Shown here one piece after another: positions 1 to 6,365 of a stretch of 14,323 nucleotides of DNA. The stretch spans positions 1 through 14,323 of the forward strand of contig CANJCG010000035.1 in the NCBI GenBank assembly GCA_947472655.1, given 5' to 3'. Every line of letters begins with the position of its first letter. Position 1 is the first letter of the stretch. Below the pieces are notes generated by a model. The model did not search any database, was not told the DNA's origin, and was given only the letters and a program-made list of their open reading frames with translations. The translations under genes were made by a program, and so were the position numbers. This stretch comes from Actinomycetota bacterium. Lineage in GTDB: Bacteria; Actinomycetota; Actinomycetes; S36-B12.

Positions 1-159
1 GCGCGCCCCGAGTGCTTCGTATACCTTGGCATTAAATCCACTACCGGTTTCATGCTCGAGCGCAAACACGTCGGGTGTAAAGAGGTCTGCAAGAAATGCT
101 CGTATTTCTAACTGCAGCGCGCGATCATCCGCACTGAGTTCGACGAATCCGAAATCCAT
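1..159 (-). CDS. Acyl-CoA dehydrogenase, N-terminal part (cut by window edge)
   Basis: Only the first 53 codons are present; the gene runs off the left edge. An ATG at 159-157 is preceded by a good Shine-Dalgarno (AAGGAG, 5 nt spacing), and the frame is open to base 1. The peptide begins MDFGFVELSADDRALQLEIR and continues with AFLADLF, which fits the helical N-terminal domain of acyl-CoA dehydrogenases (FAD flavoproteins that desaturate acyl-CoA at alpha-beta). It lies 23 nt downstream of another acyl-CoA dehydrogenase gene on the same strand, so the two are probably co-transcribed. In actinobacteria such adjacent FadE pairs often form alpha2beta2 enzymes acting on steroid or other bulky side-chain CoA esters; that role is inference. 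The family call rests on a short piece, and the substrate cannot be told. Confidence 0.6.
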   Translation of the reverse strand, partial: MDFGFVELSADDRALQLEIRAFLADLFTPDVFALEHETGSGFNAKVYEALGAR

Positions 160-182
160 GATGTCTCCTTAATTTCCTTAAA

Positions 183-1232
183 CTAGATGACTGAAGCCAA
201 AACTTGTTGACCGATAGAGGAAAGATGCGCTGATGGGTCTCCGGCTAAGGATCCCCAACCTTTGCTGCGTAGGAAGTACATGCTGATGTCATTCTCAACA
301 GTGAATCCCAGTCCACCTTGGAAGTGAGCAGCCTGTTGGGTGCCATGGGTCGCCGTTTGTGAGGCATAGACCAGAGCAATCGCTGGTAATTCAGGGCGCG
401 TGCTTGGGTCGAAATCTAAAAACCAAGCCGCTTTGCGAGCAATGTTTCGAGCACCAGCAATATTGGTTGCGATATCAGTGAGTGGAAAAGCGACGCCTTG
501 CAGCGTCGAGATCAAAACACCCATGGTTTCGCGGGTTTTGGTAAATTCGATCGTGAGCCCAAGAGCATGCTCAGTCAAGCCAACCAGTGCGCTTGCGGTG
601 AGCACCATTCGTTCATCGTGCGCACGCGAATAGATTTCTTGTGCTGTTTGGCCGGTAGCCACAATTGTGCGTTGAGCCAGTGGGAATAAATCCCACCAAG
701 CAAGTGGTGTGCTGCCCTGATTGGGTACGTGTGCGGGAGGGGTTTGAACGCTAAACAACACAAGTGCGTCACCCACCATCGCCAGCACGTCCTTAGCGAT
801 TGCACCTGCAGGAACGAGTTGCGCAGTGCCAGGCATCACTGGCGTACTAGCAAGCGCGAGTATGCGAGAACCGTCAGCAGCTTGGGCGATGACTTCGGCG
901 AGTGCAGGATTATTGGCACTAGCTAAGGCACGAGAAGTAACGACATGCTCGATGAATGGCACTGGTGCGATAGCGCGCCCAAATTCTTCGGCAACGAGTG
1001 CGAGTTCAACCATTCCAGCACCGTCACCTCCCACTGACTCTGGCAAGCCCATCGTGGTTGTGCCCATCTCGACTAAGCGATCCCACAGGCCTTGGCTAAA
1101 GCCCAGCGGTTCAGACTCGCGAACAAGAGAACTCGGGCACTGATCTCGGAAGAAATCCCCAAAAGCGACCAACACTTCTTGGCTCACCTCTTCCAAGGTG
1201 TAGTCGTGCCGGCGAAGTTCAACAAGATCCAC
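183..1232 (-). CDS. Acyl-CoA dehydrogenase, short FadE-type subunit with degenerate active-site motifs
   Basis: This is a 349-aa protein with a GTG start at 1232-1230, supported by GGAGG 6 nt upstream, and a TAG stop. Its N-terminal helical domain contains MGLPESVGGDGAG (61-73) and EEFGRAIAPVPF (82-93). The C-terminal part has TKTRETMGVLISTLQGVAF (231-249) and QGGLGFTVENDI (305-316), all typical of short FadE proteins. The middle beta domain lacks the usual [ST]-E-x2-x-G-S-D motif, and the usual C-terminal catalytic Glu segment is not recognisable. Known actinobacterial heterotetrameric acyl-CoA dehydrogenases pair one catalytically complete subunit with a partner missing such residues. By analogy this would be the non-catalytic or half-site subunit, partnered by the gene 23 nt downstream (inference). 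It heads the minus-strand unit and diverges from the SDR gene across a gap holding a large dyad. Confidence 0.8.
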   Translation of the reverse strand: MDLVELRRHDYTLEEVSQEVLVAFGDFFRDQCPSSLVRESEPLGFSQGLWDRLVEMGTTTMGLPESVGGDGAGMVELALVAEEFGRAIAPVPFIEHVVTSRALASANNPALAEVIAQAADGSRILALASTPVMPGTAQLVPAGAIAKDVLAMVGDALVLFSVQTPPAHVPNQGSTPLAWWDLFPLAQRTIVATGQTAQEIYSRAHDERMVLTASALVGLTEHALGLTIEFTKTRETMGVLISTLQGVAFPLTDIATNIAGARNIARKAAWFLDFDPSTRPELPAIALVYASQTATHGTQQAAHFQGGLGFTVENDISMYFLRSKGWGSLAGDPSAHLSSIGQQVLASVI

Positions 1233-1368
1233 GAGAGGCCTCCAAAAGAATCATCTGATTTTCTCACCATTGTGCTAGATATCTGTACGCAAAGCAGCCG
1301 AGTCCGGCAAACTTCTGCTGGTGAAGTACAGATGCGTCCTCAGCATCCAAGCATGGGTATTTTACAGC

Positions 1369-1404
1369 CAGAATAAGATTCTTGGAATAAAGAATGGTAT
1401 TCTG
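1369..1404. promoter_or_regulatory. 36-bp nested inverted repeat in divergent intergenic region (candidate operator)
   Basis: Two perfect inverted repeats share one centre (between 1386 and 1387). The outer arms are CAGAATA (1369-1375) and TATTCTG (1398-1404). The inner arms are ATTCTT (1378-1383) and AAGAAT (1390-1395). Only the AG/GG spacer pair and the 6-bp centre GGAATA break the symmetry. It lies 137 bp from the minus-strand acyl-CoA dehydrogenase start and 111 bp from the SDR start. A dyad this long between divergent lipid-metabolism genes suits a TetR-family (FadR/KstR-like) dimer or pair of dimers. No run of Ts follows in either direction, so a terminator is unlikely. The regulator is not in the window; the function is inference. 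Confidence 0.5.
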
Positions 1405-1478
1405 TGAGGTGTCCGAATTCCAGCAATACGAGCGCGAGTGATGCAGGAATTCAGCACTTCAAGCATCTGACCAGTGAA

Positions 1479-1484
1479 TAACCT
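1479..1484 (+). promoter_or_regulatory. Possible -10 element (TAACCT) for the SDR operon
   Basis: TAACCT fits the TANNNT -10 pattern of actinobacterial housekeeping promoters and lies 30 bp upstream of the SDR start codon, leaving room for a leader of about 24 nt that contains the AAAGGAA ribosome site. No convincing -35 hexamer is present. Such short motifs arise by chance, so this is weak. Confidence 0.2.
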
Positions 1485-1514
1485 GCAGTACGGCTACCGA
1501 AAGGAAACAGCTCC

Positions 1515-2282
1515 ATGAGTTATCTCGATGATTTATTCAGTTTGAAGGGCAAAGTCATCGTCGTCACGGGCGGTAGCCGAGGCTTGGGCAAGGAAATAAT
1601 CTTCGGCTGCGCTAAAGCTGGAGCAGATGTGGTGATCGCAAGCCGAAAACTCGAAAACTGTATTGAAGTTGCACGTGAAGTCGAAGAGGTAACTGGGCAA
1701 AAGGCAATGCCTTATGAGCTCCACGTTGGCAAGTGGGACGCACTGGAACCTTTCGCTGATGCGGTCTATGAGCGGTTTGGCAAAGTTGATTGTTTGATCA
1801 ACAACGCTGGCATGTCTCCGATCTACGACAAGAACACTGACGTGACCGAGACAATGTTTGAAAGCGTTCTCAACTTGAATTTCAAGGGACCATTTCGATT
1901 GGCTGCCTTATTCGGTGAACGGATGTATGAAGCAGGAAGCGGTTCAATCATCAACGTGAGTTCAACGGGATCACTTCGCCCTAATGGAAATATCATTCCT
2001 TACGCTGGGGCCAAAGCAGCATTGAACGCGATGACTGAAGGTCTGTCGAAAGCCTTTGGTCCACGAGTACGGGTGAACACTTTGATGCCAGGCCCTTTCC
2101 TATCAGATATTTCAAAGGCCTGGGGAGAAGAACAGCGCGCCGGTACTTTCCTGAAAAATACGCAAGCCTTGGGGCGTAACGGCAATCCACCCGAAATCGT
2201 TGGAGCCGCTATCTACCTAGCTTCAGACGCAGCGAGCTACACAACAAGTGCAACTCTTCGTGTTGACGGCGGCTTGTACTAA
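1515..2282 (+). CDS. SDR-family NAD(P)-dependent oxidoreductase
   Basis: This 255-aa classical short-chain dehydrogenase/reductase has a single Rossmann domain. The cofactor glycine motif TGGSRGLG is at 18-25, NNAG at 96-99, and the catalytic Ser150, Tyr163 and Lys167 sit in a YAGAK context. The C-terminus carries the usual YLASDAASYTTSATLRVDGG segment (234-253). Length and motif spacing are normal. Residues ASRK (42-45) after the second strand put basic residues where NADP(H) enzymes often bind the 2'-phosphate, but this is not decisive. The ATG start follows AAAGGAA at about 8 nt. The gene is 46 nt upstream of an acyl-CoA dehydrogenase, so it may oxidise a hydroxyacyl-CoA or a related alcohol in the same pathway (inference from position). 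FabG-like 3-oxoacyl reductase or sugar/steroid alcohol dehydrogenase are alternatives. Confidence 0.88.
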   Translation: MSYLDDLFSLKGKVIVVTGGSRGLGKEIIFGCAKAGADVVIASRKLENCIEVAREVEEVTGQKAMPYELHVGKWDALEPFADAVYERFGKVDCLINNAGMSPIYDKNTDVTETMFESVLNLNFKGPFRLAALFGERMYEAGSGSIINVSSTGSLRPNGNIIPYAGAKAALNAMTEGLSKAFGPRVRVNTLMPGPFLSDISKAWGEEQRAGTFLKNTQALGRNGNPPEIVGAAIYLASDAASYTTSATLRVDGGLY

Positions 2283-2328
2283 AGATTTCATCCCAAAACT
2301 TTCCAGATTTCTATCGAAGGAGTACCTC

Positions 2329-3651
2329 ATGGCATTTGATTTTTCAGTTGACCCAGAATTTCAGGTCAAGCTTGATTGGATGAAGAAGTTCGTGAAGGAA
2401 GAGATCAAGCCGCTTGATCTTGTCTGGCCACATGATGTGTTCAAGAAGTTCACCCCCCAGCAAGAAGCGATCATTGCACCCCTTATGCAGGCGGTAAGAG
2501 ACCAAGATTTATGGGCATGCCACCTTGGTCCAGAGCTGGGTGGTCAAGGCTACGGGCAGGTCAAGCTTGCACTCATGAACGAAATTCTGGGCACAACCTC
2601 ATGGGGTCCACGCATTTTTGGAACTCAGGCACCCGACACTGGAAATGCTGAAATCCTGGCGCACTTTGGCACGCCGGAACAAAAAGAGCAGTTCCTTGCT
2701 CCGTTGCTTGATGGAAAAATCGTTTCCTGTTTCTCAATGACTGAGCCGCAAGGTGGGTCAGACCCAGGAATTTTCACCACCACAGCAGTCAAAGATGGCG
2801 AGTTTTGGGTAATCAATGGTCGAAAGATCTGGTCGTCGAATGCCCGCTGGGCCAGTTTCTTCATCACGATGGTGGTGACTGAACCCGGTGCTCCGCTGAC
2901 TAAGCGCATGTCTATGTTCTTGCTCCCGGCAGATACACCTGGAATCAATATCGCTTACAACTTCGGTGTTGAAGGCGAAGGCCCTGATGATATTTCTGAG
3001 GCCTTGATTCATTACGAAAATGTTCGCGTTCATGAGTCGGCAATTCTTGGTGGAGCTGGTAATGCCTTTGCAGTTGCTCAGACACGTTTGGGTGGCGGAC
3101 GCGTGCATCACGGAATGCGCACCATCGGACGCTGTCAGGAATTGCTTGATCAGATGGCAGAACGAGTTCTTTCCCGAACCACAAAGGGCGAGTTGATGTC
3201 TGAGAAGCAGGCCATTCAGATGAAGATCGCTGACTCATACATTGAACTTCAGCAGTTGCGTTTATTAGTGATGTACACAGCTTGGCAAATTGATCAGTAC
3301 CAGGATTACTACAAGGTTCGCAAAGACATTGCCGCCATCAAGGTTCAGATGACTCGGGTCTATAACAACATTGCACAACGTGCGCTGAATATTCACGGTG
3401 CGATCGGTACATCTACTGCGCTGCCATTCGTGCAGGCTGTGCGCGGCGCGGCCGTGATGGGTCTTGCTGATGGACCAACTGAGGTGCATCAGGTCACCGT
3501 GTCAAAGCAGGTGCTTCGTGATTACAAGGGCAGCCCAACAACCTTCCCAACATATTTGATTCCGAATCTCAAGGCAGACGCGGAAGAAAAACTGTTTGGA
3601 AAGTCGACGACTCCTCGAGTTCCTGATCGCACTGATTTACAGGCTAAGTAA
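2329..3651 (+). CDS. Acyl-CoA dehydrogenase, ACAD10/11-like
   Basis: This is a 440-aa FAD enzyme for alpha-beta desaturation of acyl-CoA. The start is ATG 2329, chosen because GAAGGAG lies 6 nt upstream; an open frame reaches back to 2248 but overlaps the SDR end and has no ribosome site. An N-terminal helical domain is followed by the flavin/active-site signature FSMTEPQGGSDP (135-146), INGRKIWSSNA (162-172), GGGRVHHGMRTIG (255-267), NIHGAIG (354-360) and DGPTEVHQVTVSKQVLRDY (381-399). The DGPxEVH motif resembles ACAD10/ACAD11-type dehydrogenases; Glu385 is the probable segment Glu. About 40 extra residues follow the usual C-terminus. It probably forms an operon with the SDR gene and ends at a strong hairpin terminator. 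Chain length or branching of the substrate cannot be read from the sequence. Confidence 0.9.
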   Translation: MAFDFSVDPEFQVKLDWMKKFVKEEIKPLDLVWPHDVFKKFTPQQEAIIAPLMQAVRDQDLWACHLGPELGGQGYGQVKLALMNEILGTTSWGPRIFGTQAPDTGNAEILAHFGTPEQKEQFLAPLLDGKIVSCFSMTEPQGGSDPGIFTTTAVKDGEFWVINGRKIWSSNARWASFFITMVVTEPGAPLTKRMSMFLLPADTPGINIAYNFGVEGEGPDDISEALIHYENVRVHESAILGGAGNAFAVAQTRLGGGRVHHGMRTIGRCQELLDQMAERVLSRTTKGELMSEKQAIQMKIADSYIELQQLRLLVMYTAWQIDQYQDYYKVRKDIAAIKVQMTRVYNNIAQRALNIHGAIGTSTALPFVQAVRGAAVMGLADGPTEVHQVTVSKQVLRDYKGSPTTFPTYLIPNLKADAEEKLFGKSTTPRVPDRTDLQAK

Positions 3652-3669
3652 TTTCTTAAGCATCATGTA

Positions 3670-3717
3670 GGGCGGTACCGCAGAGGCAAAACTCTGCTGG
3701 TGCCGCCCAACATTTTT
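3670..3717 (+). terminator. Rho-independent terminator between convergent operons
   Basis: A long hairpin pairs GGGCGGTACC (3670-3679) and GCAGAG (3680-3685) with CTCTGC (3692-3697) and GGTGCCGCCC (3699-3708). The loop is GCAAAA, with one bulged T at 3698 and one G-T pair. TTTTT follows at 3713-3717. It begins 18 nt after the acyl-CoA dehydrogenase stop and ends 13 nt before the last base of cbiX on the other strand. The T-run supports plus-strand termination. The same hairpin could also stop minus-strand transcripts, although no T-run follows it in that direction. Confidence 0.85.
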
Positions 3718-3730
3718 ACACATCAGCAAG

Positions 3731-4441
3731 TTATACGGATTGATCCGCAGCCTGAACTATGGATAGCCGATCGGCCAGAATTTGAATAAGTGCGGTTTCC
3801 TGAAATAAGGGAGTCGTGGCACGCGTTCCGATTGCGTCAGCGGCAGAAAGAACCTGGTCGGCTAACACTCCAGGGAAAAGAGTGAACGTCGCGATCATTG
3901 GCACGTGGTTTGTACGCTCCCGAAGCTCTGCTGCAGCTGCCAAGAGATTTTCCCCAGAGTCACTGGATCCTGCTGCAACAATTTGTCTACCTGTTGCTTG
4001 GTGCCATTGATCCACCAATGATTGGGTTTCTGCCTGTGCAATCGCTGTACGGCCACCGGCCCAAGCAAGCACGATCGGGAGGTCTGCAGGTACTTGAGCA
4101 TCGAGCGCGAGCGCAAGATCAAGTTGCATGCCGATGGTGTCGCCTACAACAATTTTGATTCGGTGATCACGCTCTGCTCGGGCTACTGCATCAGGAACAT
4201 CACGAAGAGCATGGGAGGCCTTGCTTAAAAGTAACGGCAAGACGCTGATCGAGGTGATTTCTCCAGAGTCACGTTCGCGACCGATTGCGGCAGTAAGCGT
4301 TGGCCAATCGTGATTGAGATACGCGACCCGAACGATTGATCCGCCAAGGCGCTTTCCTAGACGGTGCGCCACATCGCAGGCCCCCTGACTTGATCGAGGG
4401 TCAGGGCTGCCATGGGCGAGCAGCACAACAAGTGCGCTCAC
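3731..4441 (-). CDS. cbiX: Sirohydrochlorin chelatase (CbiX/SirB family)
   Basis: This 236-aa protein probably inserts Fe2+ into sirohydrochlorin to give siroheme. The N-terminal chelatase half starts with VVLLAHGSPDP; His10, and His77 in LLLSKASHALRDVP (71-83), match the two metal-handling histidines of the family. The second half, roughly 100-236, is a diverged repeat of the fold without clear histidine motifs, which fits long two-domain CbiX proteins. The GTG start at 4441-4439 comes 2 nt after the cysG stop (TAG-TT-GTG) with no good Shine-Dalgarno, so translation is probably coupled. It is the last gene of the sulfate-reduction operon; with CysG upstream making sirohydrochlorin, iron insertion is more likely than cobalt insertion for B12. 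Metal preference is inferred from context. Confidence 0.85.
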   Translation of the reverse strand: MSALVVLLAHGSPDPRSSQGACDVAHRLGKRLGGSIVRVAYLNHDWPTLTAAIGRERDSGEITSISVLPLLLSKASHALRDVPDAVARAERDHRIKIVVGDTIGMQLDLALALDAQVPADLPIVLAWAGGRTAIAQAETQSLVDQWHQATGRQIVAAGSSDSGENLLAAAAELRERTNHVPMIATFTLFPGVLADQVLSAADAIGTRATTPLFQETALIQILADRLSIVQAADQSV

Positions 4442-4443
4442 AA

Positions 4444-5661
4444 CTAGCGAACACTTTGGGCGAAGGCTGATTCGGCAGCAAGCAAGTTTGGTACTGCGAC
4501 GACATCACCAATCACGATGACCGCTGGGTTTTTCACGCCGACCGTTGCGGCTGTTGCGGCAATGGTGGCTAACGTGCCGACCGTGACTCTTTGATGAGGG
4601 GTTGATGCTTGTTCAATTAGGGCGACTGGAGTTGACGATGATTTACCTGCTTCAACCAGACCTGCAGCCAATTTAGGCAAGGTTGCGACGCCCATTAAAA
4701 CTACGAGTGTTAAATCAAGTTGAGCTAGACCAGCGAGATCTTGTAGTTGATGCCCGGTAATCACTGCATAACCATTTGCCAACCCGCGGTGTGTCACTGG
4801 AATACCAGCAGCGGCCGGTCCTGCTACAGCGGAGCTAATACCTGGAACCACTTCAACAGTTATGCCGGCAGCAACGCAGGCTTGAACCTCCTCAGATCCA
4901 CGACCAAACACAAACGGATCTCCGCCTTTTAATCTGACAACACGTTTGCCTTGTCGGGCGCGATCAACAATCACCGCGTTGATCTCATCCTGAGTCAAGG
5001 TGTGATGACCCGGACGTTTGCCAGCTTCAATCTGCTCGACATCAGGGACTAGGGATTCAAGTAAGGAAGTGGGACCAAGTCGATCGAAAACAACAACATC
5101 AGCTTTGGCGAGCTCACGACGTCCGCGAATGGTAATCAGATCTGGATCGCCAGGACCGCCGCCGATTAGCACAACATGACCATCGGATGGTCGAACCCGG
5201 CGGATGGGCAGTTCGCCTTCGCTAAGTTGTTCAGCGATTGCATCGCGAATTGCGATTGCGCGTCGGGGATCACCGCCGGCGGTAACCGCCACGGTGATGT
5301 CATCAACTCGCGTAGAGGCGGGGGTCCAAGCCTCAGAAAGCAATGCTTGATCAGCGCGAATGCACCAGGTGCCCTGAGCGTCGGCCTCTGCGGCGATTCG
5401 TTCGTTCACTCCTGCGTCATTTGTTGCGGCGTGCACAAGCCAAGCTCCTTGAAGGTCGCCACTGACGTAAGAGCGCTCGAGCAGTTCCAATGATCCTTCT
5501 AGAGCTAACGTTGTGATCCGTGAGTCGCATTCCGGAGAAATCACTAACACTCGTGCGCCCGACTCAATCAACGAAGTGACGCGGCGCGCAGCAACAGTTC
5601 CGGCTCCAACGACCACGACACGCTTGCCCGCAAGGTTGAGTGAGATTGGGTAACTGCTCAT
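4444..5661 (-). CDS. cysG: Siroheme synthase CysG: precorrin-2 dehydrogenase / uroporphyrinogen-III C-methyltransferase fusion
   Basis: This 405-aa bifunctional protein matches the length I recall for mycobacterial CysG and is shorter than the enterobacterial form of about 457 aa. The N-terminal NAD-binding domain has KRVVVVGAGTVAARR (13-27); Asp104 sits where the catalytic Asp of CysG-type dehydrogenases is expected. From about 161, the SAM-dependent methyltransferase has VVLIGGGPGDPDLITIRG (163-180), VVRLKGGDPFVFGRGSEE (241-258), VVPGISSAVAGPAAAGIPVTHR (starting at 271) and VLMGV (321-325). It converts uroporphyrinogen III to precorrin-2 and then sirohydrochlorin. The frame is open to 5676, but ATG 5661 is preferred because it forms an ATGA overlap with the cysH stop. 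The middle segment of long CysG forms is reduced, and a separate chelatase follows, so ferrochelation probably belongs to CbiX. Confidence 0.93.
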   Translation of the reverse strand: MSSYPISLNLAGKRVVVVGAGTVAARRVTSLIESGARVLVISPECDSRITTLALEGSLELLERSYVSGDLQGAWLVHAATNDAGVNERIAAEADAQGTWCIRADQALLSEAWTPASTRVDDITVAVTAGGDPRRAIAIRDAIAEQLSEGELPIRRVRPSDGHVVLIGGGPGDPDLITIRGRRELAKADVVVFDRLGPTSLLESLVPDVEQIEAGKRPGHHTLTQDEINAVIVDRARQGKRVVRLKGGDPFVFGRGSEEVQACVAAGITVEVVPGISSAVAGPAAAGIPVTHRGLANGYAVITGHQLQDLAGLAQLDLTLVVLMGVATLPKLAAGLVEAGKSSSTPVALIEQASTPHQRVTVGTLATIAATAATVGVKNPAVIVIGDVVAVPNLLAAESAFAQSVR

Positions 5662-6365
5662 GTGTGCAGACCACACTCGTTCTTGTCTTTGCCAGCCCAG
5701 CGACCTGAGCGGGGATCCGATCCAGCGTCAACACGGGCAGTGCAAGGGGCGCAGCCAATTGACGGATACCCCTGATACATAAGTGGATTAACTGGAACAT
5801 CATTTTCCATTGTGTAGCGAAGAAGATCTTCATCTGTCCAATTGAGCAACGGTGAGATCTTTAGTACGCCACGCTTCTCGTCGTATTCAACGACAGGAAC
5901 ATCGTCACGATGGGGGGCAGCAGCAACTCGCAACCCGGTAATCCAGGCTTCGTAGCCAACGAGAGACTCCTCCATTGGAACGACTTTACGAAGTTTGCAG
6001 CAAAGGTCTGGGTCGCGATCCCAAAGGTTGGCGCCGTAGATGTCATCTTGCTCTTGAACGCTCAGCACTGGCGTGATGTTGAGTAGATTAATATTGGTGC
6101 GGGCCACGAGATCGTCGCGAGTTTCAAGGGTCTCAGGGAAGTGGTAACCAGTATCAAGGAAGACAACTGGGATCTCTGGTGCAACAGCAGCGATCATGTG
6201 TGAAATCGTGGTGTTTGCCATGGCTTGGGTTGCAACGACTCGCCCTGCAAATGAATCAGCTGCCCAACGAATTACTTCAGCGGCATCCGCGCCCTGCAAA
6301 CCAGCTGTTGCATAACGCGCAACGGCTTGCAGAACCCGTGCATCACTTCGTTGGGCAATGCTCAT
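5658..6365 (-). CDS. cysH: Adenylyl-sulfate (APS) reductase, iron-sulfur type
   Basis: This 235-aa protein reduces activated sulfate to sulfite using thioredoxin. Family motifs include FLDTGYHFPETLETRD (69-84), the iron-sulfur cysteines Cys122-Cys123 and Cys205-x2-Cys208, and a C-terminal KNECGLHT with catalytic Cys231. The CC...CxxC set marks a [4Fe-4S] enzyme that uses APS, as in mycobacteria and plants, rather than the cluster-free PAPS reductase of enterobacteria. The start is ATG 6365, which overlaps the sulfite reductase stop as ATGA; an 11-codon longer frame to 6398 lies inside that gene. Its own stop overlaps the cysG start in the same way. It acts directly before sulfite reductase in cysteine supply. 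No ATP sulfurylase (cysD/cysN) is present in the window. Confidence 0.94.
   Translation of the reverse strand: MSIAQRSDARVLQAVARYATAGLQGADAAEVIRWAADSFAGRVVATQAMANTTISHMIAAVAPEIPVVFLDTGYHFPETLETRDDLVARTNINLLNITPVLSVQEQDDIYGANLWDRDPDLCCKLRKVVPMEESLVGYEAWITGLRVAAAPHRDDVPVVEYDEKRGVLKISPLLNWTDEDLLRYTMENDVPVNPLMYQGYPSIGCAPCTARVDAGSDPRSGRWAGKDKNECGLHT

Noticed and set aside
1415..1452. Repeated GAATTCC / GGAATTC pair in the divergent gap
   Set aside because: The 6-bp core is itself palindromic, so the pair is weak evidence of a second operator; spacing of 24 bp is unremarkable.
2248..2328. 27-codon N-terminal extension of the 440-aa acyl-CoA dehydrogenase
   Set aside because: It overlaps the SDR coding end, has no ribosome site, and the ATG at 2329 has a strong Shine-Dalgarno at the right spacing.
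2758..3111. 117-aa minus-strand open frame inside the acyl-CoA dehydrogenase gene
   Set aside because: It is antisense to conserved catalytic motifs, with no family resemblance.
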